Part shown: piece after piece, positions 52,166 through 59,729 of the stretch
Layout of the letters: every line of letters starts with the position of its first letter
Numbering within the stretch: position 1 is the stretch's first letter
Assembly: GCF_014268745.2 (NCBI RefSeq)
Contig: NZ_JABWRB020000002.1
Span: 310,001-374,000 of the forward strand
Reading direction: 5' to 3'
Length of the DNA: 64,000 nt
From: Pseudomonas zanjanensis
GTDB taxonomy: Bacteria; Pseudomonadota; Gammaproteobacteria; Pseudomonadales; Pseudomonadaceae
Made by a program: the position numbers and the translations under genes
Notes under the pieces: model-generated
Told to the model about the DNA's origin: nothing
The model's database searches: none
What the model saw: the letters and a program-made list of their open reading frames with translations, nothing else

Positions 52166-52921
52166 TCAGCCTTGCCGGGCCAACGCGGTCTCGGCGCCTT
52201 GCTCGCGCACCCAGAACAACGTCGCCCCGGCCACCGCCGCCGGCATCATCAGGATGTTCACCACCGGGATCAGCAGCACCAGATAGACGCTGCCGCCAAA
52301 GCCCAGGCTCTGCCAGCGTTTTTCCCGCAGCCAGGCGAGCATTTCGTTCCAGCCCAGCTTGTGGTTGTCTGCCGGGTAGTCGATGTACTGGATCGCCATC
52401 ATCCACACGCCGAACAGCAGCCACAGTGGCGCCGCCACCAGATTGACCACGGGGATGAACGACAGCACGAACAACCCCAGGGCGCGGGGCAAAAAATAGC
52501 CCAGCTTGCGGGCTTCCCGGCCGAGCGTCCGAGGGATCATGGCGATCAACTCGGCCCAGCTGAAGGCCGGGAAATCGTCGGTGCCACGGATGACCACCTC
52601 GACCTTTTCCGCGAGAAAACCGTTGAACGGCGCCGCGATGATGTTGGCGAGCATGGTGAAGGTGAAGAACACCATCAGCACGACGAGCACCACGAACAAT
52701 GGCCAGAGAACATAGCTGAGGAAACTCAACCATTCCGGCAGCGACGGCATCAGCGTATCGACCCACAGGCTGAACTGATGGCCGGCCAGGTAGATCAATC
52801 CGACGAACAGCACCAGGTTGATCGCCAGGGGCAAGAGGACGAACAGGCGCAGGCCCGGGCTCAAGACCAGCTTGAGGCCTTCTCGCAGATATTGCGGGCC
52901 GGACAGGACGGGGGCGGGCAT
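52166..52921 (-). CDS. cysZ: Sulfate transporter CysZ
   Basis: CysZ is an inner-membrane sulfate permease that feeds assimilatory sulfate reduction. The 251-residue protein has hydrophobic segments with an N-terminal motif SGPQYLREGLKLVLSPG and DYPADNHKLGWNEM near the middle. It is near cysD-cysNC by about 8 kb but not in an operon with them. It precedes trxB divergently. Confidence 0.93.
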   Translation of the reverse strand: MPAPVLSGPQYLREGLKLVLSPGLRLFVLLPLAINLVLFVGLIYLAGHQFSLWVDTLMPSLPEWLSFLSYVLWPLFVVLVVLMVFFTFTMLANIIAAPFNGFLAEKVEVVIRGTDDFPAFSWAELIAMIPRTLGREARKLGYFLPRALGLFVLSFIPVVNLVAAPLWLLFGVWMMAIQYIDYPADNHKLGWNEMLAWLREKRWQSLGFGGSVYLVLLIPVVNILMMPAAVAGATLFWVREQGAETALARQG

Positions 52922-53232
52922 AGGTGGCTCCGAGCGAAGATGAACGCGCCGACCTTACCGGCTTTGCCCCGCCCGGGAAAGCGGCGACATGGCGTGTAAC
53001 AACGTTTCTTGAGGCGAAGGCGCCTATTAAAAGGACCGCCGGGGATAGAGCTCACCTATGAGCTGGATTGTTAAACCGTATTTCCTTAATCTTCGCTCCC
53101 TCGATACGCTGCACCCATTCTTTTCCAGGACTGTCGAACCGAAGCCTTCCCCAAGTGCGTCAACGGTCCTTTTTTATTCGCGCCGCTCACCCGGCGTTCC
53201 GGCCCGCAAGGTCCGGTCAACAGGAGCAGGTC
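52922..53232. other. Divergent intergenic region upstream of cysZ and trxB
   Basis: It holds no gene. AAAAGGACCG at 53029-53038 is the exact complement of CGGTCCTTTT at 53165-53174, so the trxB leader could fold over about 125 nt, ending in a T-run. A regulatory leader is possible. Confidence 0.45.
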
Positions 53233-54195
53233 ATGTCTGAAGTGCGTCATTCGCGAGTGATTATCCTTGGTTCCGGCCCTGCCGGTTACAGCGCTGCGGT
53301 CTATGCCGCCCGTGCCAACCTCAAGCCGCTGCTGATCACCGGCATGCAGGCCGGCGGTCAATTGACCACCACCACCGAAGTCGACAACTGGCCGGGCGAC
53401 GTCCACGGCCTGACCGGCCCGGCCCTGATGGAGCGCATGAAGGAACACGCCGAGCGCTTCGAGACCGAGATCGTCTTCGATCACATCAATGCCGTGGATT
53501 TCGCCGCCAAGCCGTACACCTTGACCGGCGACAGCGCGACCTACACATGTGATGCCCTGATCATCGCCACCGGCGCCAGCGCTCGTTACCTGGGCCTGCC
53601 GTCGGAAGAAACGTTCATGGGCAAAGGTGTTTCGGCCTGCGCCACCTGCGACGGCTTCTTCTACCGCAACAAGCCAGTGGCTGTGGTCGGTGGTGGCAAT
53701 ACCGCCGTCGAGGAAGCCCTGTACCTGGCCAACATCGCCAGCACGGTCACCTTGATCCACCGTCGCGAAACCTTCCGCGCCGAGAAGATCCTGATCGACA
53801 AGCTCAACGCCCGCGTCGCCGAAGGCAAGATCATCCTCAAGCTCAACGCGACCCTGGACGAAGTGCTGGGCGACAACATGGGCGTGACCGGTGCCCGCCT
53901 GAAGAACAATGACGGCAGCTTTGACGAGATCACAGTGGACGGCGTTTTCATCGCCATCGGCCACACCCCGAACACCTCGTTGTTCGAAGGCCAACTGGAA
54001 CTCAAGGACGGCTACCTGGTAGTCAAGGGCGGCCGCGACGGCAACGCCACCGCCACCAGTGTCGAAGGCATCTTCGCGGCCGGCGACGTGGCCGACCACG
54101 TCTACCGCCAGGCGATCACCTCGGCCGGTGCCGGTTGCATGGCAGCCCTGGACACCGAGCGTTATCTGGATGGCCTGCAGAACGCTTCGTTCTGA
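53233..54195 (+). CDS. trxB: Thioredoxin reductase
   Basis: TrxB reduces thioredoxin with NADPH. The 320-residue protein has the FAD motif GSGPAGYSAA, the redox pair Cys136-Cys139 in CATCDGFF, and the NADP motif VGGGNTAVEE. Start ATG 53233 follows AACAGGAGCAGGTC. It lies directly left of the inserted segment. Confidence 0.97.
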   Translation: MSEVRHSRVIILGSGPAGYSAAVYAARANLKPLLITGMQAGGQLTTTTEVDNWPGDVHGLTGPALMERMKEHAERFETEIVFDHINAVDFAAKPYTLTGDSATYTCDALIIATGASARYLGLPSEETFMGKGVSACATCDGFFYRNKPVAVVGGGNTAVEEALYLANIASTVTLIHRRETFRAEKILIDKLNARVAEGKIILKLNATLDEVLGDNMGVTGARLKNNDGSFDEITVDGVFIAIGHTPNTSLFEGQLELKDGYLVVKGGRDGNATATSVEGIFAAGDVADHVYRQAITSAGAGCMAALDTERYLDGLQNASF

Positions 54196-54204
54196 TTCAT
54201 CGGG

Positions 54205-54236
54205 TACAAAAAAACCGGCTTCGGCCGGTTTTTTTG
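54205..54236 (+). terminator. Terminator of trxB
   Basis: ACCGGC and GCCGGT around TTCG with A- and T-runs on either side make a strong bidirectional hairpin. Confidence 0.93.
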
Positions 54237-54261
54237 TGCCTGGATATCTGCCGGTGGACCC

Positions 54262-54351
54262 TGTGGGAGCGGGCTTGCTCGCGAAGGCGGTGTTCCAGTC
54301 GACATCGATGCTAACTGACACACCGCCTTCGCGAGCAAGCCCGCTCCCACA
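54262..54351. repeat. REPIN, family B
   Basis: Arms TGTGGGAGCGGGCTTGCTCG and its complement; it is the last core feature before the inserted segment. Confidence 0.9.
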
Positions 54352-54380
54352 AGTCCTCTGTTTGGTCAGAAGATCGATTG

Positions 54381-54611
54381 TCAGGCCAACTGCGCCAGGC
54401 ACGCCTCCAAAATATCCAAACCCTCTTTCAGCACCGCCGGTTCGGTCGTCAACGGCGCCAGCAGCCGGATGATGTGCCGCGATTTGCCGCTGGGCATCAG
54501 CAGCAGGCCCGCTTCCCGCGCCAGGGCCAGCAGTTGCGTCAGTTGCGCCGAGGCCGGAGTGCCGTCGGCGTGGGCCAGTTCGATGCCGCGCATTGCGCCG
54601 ACGCCGGTCAG
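54381..54611. repeat. Left direct repeat copy (gene 3' end duplicate)
   Basis: It matches 57440-57670 at offset 3059 with one difference (54428 T versus 57487 C), which changes a Glu codon to Lys. The match ends sharply at 54611. Confidence 0.97.
54381..54611 (-). pseudogene. Displaced 3' end of the class III transaminase
   Basis: About the last 76 codons of the transaminase, ending with the native stop, remain here with no start. The adjacent REPIN and trxB suggest this is the original 3' end, displaced by the insertion. An ATG at 54620 could in principle start a 79-residue peptide, but no Shine-Dalgarno was seen. Confidence 0.9.
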
Positions 54612-54772
54612 TCGGTCCATAAAAGTATAAGTCCTGAGGCGGCTATAATGACCATTCCAAGAATTTGCAGAGGATCTGGAATGTGTGCAAAAAATATGAT
54701 GCCGAATCCATTTGCCGAAACTATTTCTATATAACTAATAGGCGCTAACGTGCTTACCGGCGCTAAACGATA
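54608..54772 (-). pseudogene. C-terminal fragment of a DMT/EamA-type exporter
   Basis: On the minus strand the residues APISYIEIVSANGFG, PDPLQILGMVIIAASGL and LILLWTD look like the last two membrane helices of an EamA/DMT transporter. The frame ends with a stop formed by bases of the left repeat. No start or upstream helices remain. It follows directly on the truncated radical-SAM fragment. Confidence 0.72.
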
Positions 54773-55344
54773 ATTATGTCGAAGATGGGAGGGATCCGAC
54801 CCTCTCTCATTAGTCTTCCAGGGGAGGCGCTGTGATGACGAACCGCCGAAGGAACACGTGTGCGTTCGTTCTCTAAGTATATTGTTTCTGTGATATGTCG
54901 GCCGCCAAGTATAATTAATATATCGTCTCCTAATAGTCTCTTGGCTAATTTGGCGCACTCGATCGCTCCTGGCATACAGAGGGTCATAGTTCCGAGCAAC
55001 AGAAGATTGGGCCGTGTTGATAAGATAAGCGTCTCGAATCGGTCCATGTCATCGAGAGAGTACATGAGAAGGAAATACTTTCTAATTTCTTTCCGAGAAA
55101 CCGCCCAGTTACTGTCCGCCCAAGATCCAGTTTTTTTCTGTGCCAAATTTGCGGCGTAGCGGCAAGCATTGAATAGGCTGGCGGGATCGGTGCTATTGAG
55201 CGCATGTTCGGATTTGGTCCCGCTGATCCAATCAGGAGCGGAAACTGCAAGCGCTCGAATCCGGGGCTGTGGATCAAGGACTGTGGAAGACGGCGGAGGC
55301 CGTCGGCTGAATTGTAGGTCTTCTTTTACAGGTCGCTGTTCCAT
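54763..55344 (-). pseudogene. N-terminal cobalamin-binding fragment of a radical-SAM protein
   Basis: The 193-residue product (start ATG 55344, with GGGGA upstream) has the cobalamin-binding-like RPNLLLLGTMTLCMPGA, AKLAKRLLGDDILIILGG and GRHITET. In full-length B12-dependent radical-SAM proteins the next block is GEGE, then CxxxCxxC. Here the frame stops after DIIIV, just where that would begin, so the catalytic part is missing. A DMT-type fragment replaces it. Divergent from the ligase gene. Confidence 0.78.
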
Positions 55345-55399
55345 TGCGTTCCCCAAAGCCTTCCAAGGCCCTCATAGCCTCGGAACCAATCAGGGGATG

Positions 55400-55427
55400 T
55401 TGTCATGAAATGGATATTGGATACAAT
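55400..55427 (+). promoter_or_regulatory. Sigma-70 promoter of the DdlA-like gene
   Basis: TTGTCA and TACAAT with a 16-nt spacer are close to consensus. They lie 27 bp before the ATG of the ligase gene. Confidence 0.75.
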
Positions 55428-55435
55428 GGCCAATA
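55415..55435 (+). promoter_or_regulatory. Palindrome over the -10 box (putative operator)
   Basis: TATTGG and CCAATA are 9 nt apart and cover the -10 hexamer. The local GntR protein is the obvious candidate to bind it; this is inference. Confidence 0.5.
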
Positions 55436-55453
55436 AACCAAGGAGGATCTGTT

Positions 55454-56530
55454 ATGGCTGCAATGGCTCTAGGACTGGTGTTTGGGGGCAGAAGCCCTGA
55501 GCATGACGTATCGTTGTTATCCGCGAAGAGGATCTATGGGGCGTTATTGGAGCTTGGTTGCGAGGTGCATTGCATCGGCATAGACAGGTCGGGAATCTGG
55601 CGTTATCACAACGTCTCTGATTCTTTTCCGAGGGCTGTGGACGGTTCGGCACCTGTCGTTTCAATTAGGCTTGGGTATCCCATAATATTTTACGAGGACA
55701 CGCGCTCGGGTGAGGTGTGCGAGGTCAAGCTCGATTTGTTATTTCCCGCCTTGCACGGCCCGTGGGGTGAGGATGGAACGATACAGGGCTTGGCTGCTAT
55801 GTCGAATTTGCGGTGTGTTGGATCGTCTACGTTGGGATCTGCTATCGCGATGGACAAAGATATTACCAAGCGGTTATTGAGAGCCGAGGGTATCGCCATT
55901 ACTCCTTACATTGCATGTGTGCAGCGGATGCCGCCATGGGATGAGGTTGTTGCCAAATTAGGCGGTAGCATATATGTCAAGCCTGCATCGCAGGGGTCGT
56001 CCATCGGAGTCCAACGTATTATCAATGCAGATAAATATGAACTTGCCTTCGCAGAAGCGGCAAGTCTTGATGATAAAGTTCTTTTGGAAACTGAGATACG
56101 CGGTCGAGAGATCGAATGCGGTATTCTTCAAGTTGATGGCAAGTTGATTGCTTCGGAACCAGGCGAAATAATTCCCCTCGGTCCACACATCTATTATGAT
56201 TACGTCGCCAAATATGCAGATAAAAATGGGGCGCGATTGTGTATACCCGCTGTGTTAAGTGAGAAAACTAAGATGAGTATCCAGGCGCTCTCGAAACGTG
56301 CTTTCAAGTGTCTCGGTCTCAGCTCTTTCGCAAGAATCGACTTTTTTTTAACCGAAGATGAGGAGATCATTCTCAATGAAGCTAATAGTCTTCCTGGATT
56401 TACGGATGTAAGTATGTATCCGCAGATGTTTGGCCACTCCGGCTATTCCCTAACTGGTTTAATAGAGAAGATCTTGGACGGCGCAGTAGGGCCCGCCCGC
56501 TCTGTTTTTCATTATGGTCAGGGTTTTTGA
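55454..56530 (+). CDS. Accessory D-alanine-D-alanine ligase (DdlA-like)
   Basis: The 358-residue ATP-grasp enzyme closely follows DdlA: GGRSPEHDVSLLSA with Glu16, HGPWGEDGTIQG, KPASQGSSIGV, and NEANSLPGFTDVSMYP. In the omega loop YYDYVAKY the Tyr248 matches the Tyr of Ddl enzymes that make D-Ala-D-Ala, not D-Ala-D-Lac. Codon use is lower in GC than the core genome. A perfect AAGGAGGA ribosome site and a near-consensus promoter precede it. Its stop overlaps that of the convergent GntR gene. It is probably an extra copy beside the chromosomal ddl, perhaps a self-resistance enzyme. Confidence 0.93.
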   Translation: MAAMALGLVFGGRSPEHDVSLLSAKRIYGALLELGCEVHCIGIDRSGIWRYHNVSDSFPRAVDGSAPVVSIRLGYPIIFYEDTRSGEVCEVKLDLLFPALHGPWGEDGTIQGLAAMSNLRCVGSSTLGSAIAMDKDITKRLLRAEGIAITPYIACVQRMPPWDEVVAKLGGSIYVKPASQGSSIGVQRIINADKYELAFAEAASLDDKVLLETEIRGREIECGILQVDGKLIASEPGEIIPLGPHIYYDYVAKYADKNGARLCIPAVLSEKTKMSIQALSKRAFKCLGLSSFARIDFFLTEDEEIILNEANSLPGFTDVSMYPQMFGHSGYSLTGLIEKILDGAVGPARSVFHYGQGF

Positions 56531-57198
56531 CGCGACTTTAAAAAAGATACGACTGTCTTTTGGGAGTTGGAAATATGGCTCTTTAGACTTTTTACAGCCC
56601 CGATCTGATCACCTACCGCGCAGGCTTCAGTGAGCATTTTATATTCCCGTACAGACTGTGTCTGATGATCAAGGTCTATTAAGATAAATTGTAAATAACG
56701 CTCAACCGAATCCTGGAGGGATTTTATTAAGGATTGGAGCCGTGGACGTTGAACTGGCTGAAATAGCACAGCAAAAAATTGTTGGTTCAAAGCCCTGAGC
56801 TGATCAAGATCAGCCGACTCCATGTCTTGGATAATACTGTTAAGCTCGGCAATTCGCTCTTCTTTAATACTCCCAAATGCGAGCTTCAGCGCGGTGCATT
56901 CGGCCATAATGCGCATGTCGTAAATTTCGATGATGTCATCAATGGTCATCGTTGCAACGGTAGCCCCCTTGTGGGGCTCATAGACGACTAGTCCTTCAGC
57001 TTCCAACTGCCGAATTGCATCTCGTATCGGCATCCGGCTGAGGCCAAATTTAGCTGCCAGATCGTCCTGCCGTAACGGGGTACCTTCGGCGATAGCACCC
57101 GTTAAGATGCCCTGTCGCAGCACGTCTACCACGTAAGACATTGCGGTCTTGTAGCGATGCTTGTCTGGAACAACAAAGCTATCAAGTGAGCCAGTCAA
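56518..57198 (-). CDS. GntR/FadR-type regulator with eroded FCD metal site
   Basis: The 226-residue protein has an N-terminal winged helix (PLRQDDLAAKFGLSRMPIRDAIRQLEAEGL is split across residues 41-70) and a C-terminal FCD helical domain (about 88-215). Of the usual metal ligands D-x3-H, H and H, positions read Asn138, Phe142 and Tyr186; only His208 remains. It may therefore bind a different ligand or none. It converges with the ligase gene (13-bp overlap) and may regulate it. Confidence 0.88.
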   Translation of the reverse strand: MTGSLDSFVVPDKHRYKTAMSYVVDVLRQGILTGAIAEGTPLRQDDLAAKFGLSRMPIRDAIRQLEAEGLVVYEPHKGATVATMTIDDIIEIYDMRIMAECTALKLAFGSIKEERIAELNSIIQDMESADLDQLRALNQQFFAVLFQPVQRPRLQSLIKSLQDSVERYLQFILIDLDHQTQSVREYKMLTEACAVGDQIGAVKSLKSHISNSQKTVVSFLKSRQKP

Positions 57199-57434
57199 CA
57201 GGACCTCCGAATCAGCTGTACGAAAGGCTATTAAGGTATCAGATTTTTCCTACAGGGCTCAAATTTTAAATGCCTCGGTGGGCCTTCATAAGAGACACAA
57301 GAGCCTGCATACATGCGACCATTTGCGATCTATGAAATAAGTTTCGAAGGTTACGGCAATTACTGAAAAATTATAAATTCGCCTACTCGCGGCGAAATTT
57401 CTTAATTAGCCATCGCTTCAAATCTCAACGTTTT
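57199..57434. other. Upstream region of the GntR gene, low GC
   Basis: Contains AT-rich sequence and a dyad AAATTCGCC/GGCGAAATTT at 57375-57400, which on the minus strand could end the transaminase transcript. No gene was found. Confidence 0.5.
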
Positions 57435-57439
57435 GATTT

Positions 57440-57670
57440 TCAGGCCAACTGCGCCAGGCACGCCTCCAAAATATCCAAACCCTCTTCCAGCACCGCCGGT
57501 TCGGTCGTCAACGGCGCCAGCAGCCGGATGATGTGCCGCGATTTGCCGCTGGGCATCAGCAGCAGGCCCGCTTCCCGCGCCAGGGCCAGCAGTTGCGTCA
57601 GTTGCGCCGAGGCCGGAGTGCCGTCGGCGTGGGCCAGTTCGATGCCGCGCATTGCGCCGACGCCGGTCAG
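57440..57670. repeat. Right direct repeat copy (3' end of intact transaminase)
   Basis: Pairs with 54381-54611; see the inserted segment. The last bases before the gene stop differ at one flanking position (G in the left copy, T here). Confidence 0.97.
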
Positions 57671-58690
57671 GCGGCCGAGATAGGGCGTCAGCCCGCGACG
57701 GCGCCAGGATTCGTAGCGGCTGACGATCGCCTCTTCCTGTTGTGCACCCCAGGCGTTCAGGTTGGCGTCGGTCATTTCGTCCAGGGTCGCCAGTGCGGCG
57801 GCGCAGGCAATGGGGTTGCCCGAGTAGGTGCCGCCCAAGCCACCCTTGGGCAGGTTGTCCAGCAGCGCCTTGCGTCCCACCACTGCTCCCAGGGGCACGC
57901 CACCGGCAATGCTTTTGCCCAGCAGCACCAGGTCTGGCTCGATGCCCAACCGGGGGAAGGCAAAGCGCTGGCCGGTGCGGCCGAAGCCAGACTGGATCTC
58001 ATCGACGATCAGCACAATGCCCTTGTCGTCGCAGAACCGCCGCAGCGCCTGGGCGAAGGGCACGTCCATCGCGAGGAAGCCGGCCTCGCCCTGCACCGGC
58101 TCGACAATGAAACAGGCCACGTCGTTCACGTCGATCTCGACGCTGAACAGCCGCTCCATGGCCTTCAAAGCCTCATCGCAGGTAATGCCGTTGTCCTGGC
58201 TGGGGTACGGCAGGTGATACACCGGCCCGGGCAGTACGCCAACTTTCTGTTTGTAGGGCGCGACCTTGCCGTTGAGGTTGAGGGTCGCCAGGGTGCGGCC
58301 GTGAAAGGCGCCGTCGAACGCGATTACGGCGGTGCGGCCCGTGGCACCGCGCACGATCTTCAAGGCATTCTCCGCCGCTTCGGCGCCGCTGTTGGTGAGC
58401 ATGCCGCTGACGGGATAGCCCAGCGGGATGAACGCCGCCAGACGTTCCATCAACTCAATGTAGGGCGCGTGAGGCGCGGCGTTGAAGGCGTAGTGAGTCA
58501 GTCGGGTGGCCTGTTCGCGGATCGCCTCGACGATGCGCGGATGGCAATGGCCCAGGTTCAATACACCGATGCCGCCGACGAAATCGATGTAGCGTCTGCC
58601 GTCGGTGTCCCAGACCTCGGCATTCTTGCCGTGGCTGAGGCTGACGGGATGCACGATAGAGATCGATTGGCTGATGGTTTCGCTGCTCAT
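57440..58690 (-). CDS. Class III transaminase (2-aminoadipate / 4-aminobutyrate type)
   Basis: The 416-residue PLP enzyme has PLP Lys259 in LLGKSIAGG, EIQSGFGRTG, and NSGAEAAENA. The sequence strongly resembles P. putida PP_4108, which acts on 2-aminoadipate in D-lysine breakdown. The start is ATG 58690 (MSSETISQSISIVHP). Its 3' end is supplied by the inserted segment, so the protein remains intact with one difference from the displaced end (Glu for Lys). Confidence 0.92.
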   Translation of the reverse strand: MSSETISQSISIVHPVSLSHGKNAEVWDTDGRRYIDFVGGIGVLNLGHCHPRIVEAIREQATRLTHYAFNAAPHAPYIELMERLAAFIPLGYPVSGMLTNSGAEAAENALKIVRGATGRTAVIAFDGAFHGRTLATLNLNGKVAPYKQKVGVLPGPVYHLPYPSQDNGITCDEALKAMERLFSVEIDVNDVACFIVEPVQGEAGFLAMDVPFAQALRRFCDDKGIVLIVDEIQSGFGRTGQRFAFPRLGIEPDLVLLGKSIAGGVPLGAVVGRKALLDNLPKGGLGGTYSGNPIACAAALATLDEMTDANLNAWGAQQEEAIVSRYESWRRRGLTPYLGRLTGVGAMRGIELAHADGTPASAQLTQLLALAREAGLLLMPSGKSRHIIRLLAPLTTEPAVLEEGLDILEACLAQLA

Positions 58691-59002
58691 GGAGGACGGC
58701 CCGGACGAAGGAGAAATTTCCGTTATCTAAGCCGCGAGCAGAGGGGCCCGGCAAACGAAATAAAGTTGCCGGATCAATCTTAAAAGTTGGGATGTGAGCA
58801 GATGCGATCTTGCGAGCACTGTTTGCGTGGCGACGAAGCTTTTGTGGCGAGGGAGCTTGCTCCCGCTCCAGTGCGAAGCGCTGGCCTTGGATCGCGGCGC
58901 AGCTACTTTTGTGAGTGCTGCGCACTGGAGCGCCAGCCCGGTCAAGCGGGAGCAAGCTCCCTCGCCACAAAAGCGGGTTTCGACATAGAGGTCGATTGTG
59001 GA
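58691..59002. other. Intergenic stretch with a REPIN
   Basis: It holds the family A REPIN 58843-58969 and no gene. A promoter for the transaminase probably lies within the first 100 bp but is not recognisable. Confidence 0.6.
58843..58969. repeat. REPIN, family A
   Basis: Arms TGTGGCGAGGGAGCTTGC and its complement flank about 90 nt with an inner CCAGTGCGAAGCGCTGG dyad. Confidence 0.9.
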
Positions 59003-59341
59003 TCAGCGCCGCTGCAGCGGTGGTGCCTCGAATTGCACACCCGCCAGGCCATGGGCTATCAACGCGCGGATATTGCCGTGATCGCTGCCTTCGGGCGTGG
59101 ACAGCACCGAACGGTAATGTTCGCCAAACGCCAGCAGCGCTTCTTCATCGCTCAAGCCTTCGAGCAGCGCCAGGCCCAGGGTCTTGCACGAACCTTCGTT
59201 CTGCCCGGCGGCGTTTTGCACGCCGCCGTTGTTGAAAGCCTGGGGCTGGTAGTCGTAGCCGGCGGCGATAAAGGCCAGGGTGTCGGCGAAGGCATGTTCG
59301 CCGCTCTTGAGGTGGGCACGCAGGGTCGCAAGATCAAGCAT
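59003..59341 (-). CDS. HopJ-family protein
   Basis: The 112-residue protein matches the HopJ pattern (LDLATLRAHLKSGEHAFADTL, FNNGGVQNAAGQNEGSCKTLG). Although one member was reported as a type III effector of P. syringae, such proteins occur in many bacteria without that system and no secretion signal is evident. It overlaps the DUF1244 gene by 8 bp. Role unknown. Confidence 0.9.
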   Translation of the reverse strand: MLDLATLRAHLKSGEHAFADTLAFIAAGYDYQPQAFNNGGVQNAAGQNEGSCKTLGLALLEGLSDEEALLAFGEHYRSVLSTPEGSDHGNIRALIAHGLAGVQFEAPPLQRR

Positions 59342-59630
59342 CGGGTTTTCCTTTGGCGAACGCCGCCTGTTGTTCGGCGCTGGCTTCTTTCTGGTAGAGG
59401 GCTTTCCACTCGGCGTACGGCATGCCGTAGACCACTTCGCGGGCGTCGTCGAGGCTGACCTCGACCTGGCGCTCATCGGCGGCGGCCTTGTACCACTTGG
59501 ACAGGCAGTTGCGGCAGAAGCCGGCGAGGTTCATCAGGTCGATGTTCTGCACATCCTTGCGGCTGTCCAGATGGGCAACCAGCCGACGGAAAGCGGCGGC
59601 TTCGAGTTCGAGGCGTTGTTGGTCGTTCAT
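59334..59630 (-). CDS. DUF1244 protein
   Basis: The 98-residue protein has the DUF1244 motif FCRNCLSKWYKAAA with two Cys, and a C-terminal MPYAEWKALYQKEAS. It is cotranscribed with the HopJ-family gene, a common pair. Function unknown; the CxxC suggests metal or redox binding. Confidence 0.92.
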   Translation of the reverse strand: MNDQQRLELEAAAFRRLVAHLDSRKDVQNIDLMNLAGFCRNCLSKWYKAAADERQVEVSLDDAREVVYGMPYAEWKALYQKEASAEQQAAFAKGKPDA

Positions 59631-59644
59631 GGGGGTCTCTGCGA

Positions 59645-59728
59645 GGCAGCTTCAAGGGGCAAGCTTCAAGCTGCAAGAGTGGATTTGCGGTGGTCAGGCT
59701 TGAAGCTTACAGCTTGAGGCTTGCAGCT
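59645..59728. repeat. Imperfect inverted repeat, AAGCTTGAAGC type
   Basis: GCAGCTTCAAGGGGCAAGC and related blocks at the left pair with AGCTTGAGGCTTGCAGC at the right. This is a known style of Pseudomonas intergenic repeat, different from the REPINs above. It adjoins the folX end. Confidence 0.75.
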
Positions 59729-59729
59729 G

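Larger units (their letters stand above)
54376..57670. mobile_element. Low-GC inserted segment flanked by 231-bp direct repeats of a transaminase 3' end
   Basis: About 2.8 kb lies between two copies of the last 231 bp of the transaminase gene. The left copy (54381-54611) stands alone next to trxB; the right one is the intact gene end. Cargo: fragment of a DMT exporter, fragment of a cobalamin-radical-SAM protein, a DdlA-like ligase and a GntR regulator. GC falls visibly, to under about 50 per cent. No integrase or transposase is seen inside. The geometry resembles insertion at a gene 3' end, with the gene rebuilt by the incoming copy. Confidence 0.9.

Noticed and set aside
55454..56530. VanA-type D-Ala-D-Lac ligase
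   Set aside because: The omega-loop residue is Tyr248, the dipeptide type, and no vanH or vanX neighbour is present.
54612..57434. Integrase or transposase within the inserted segment
   Set aside because: All six frames were read and no recombinase motif was found; mobility is inferred only from the repeats.
59003..59341. Type III secretion effector
   Set aside because: HopJ homologues are widespread in bacteria without type III secretion, and no such genes are present here.
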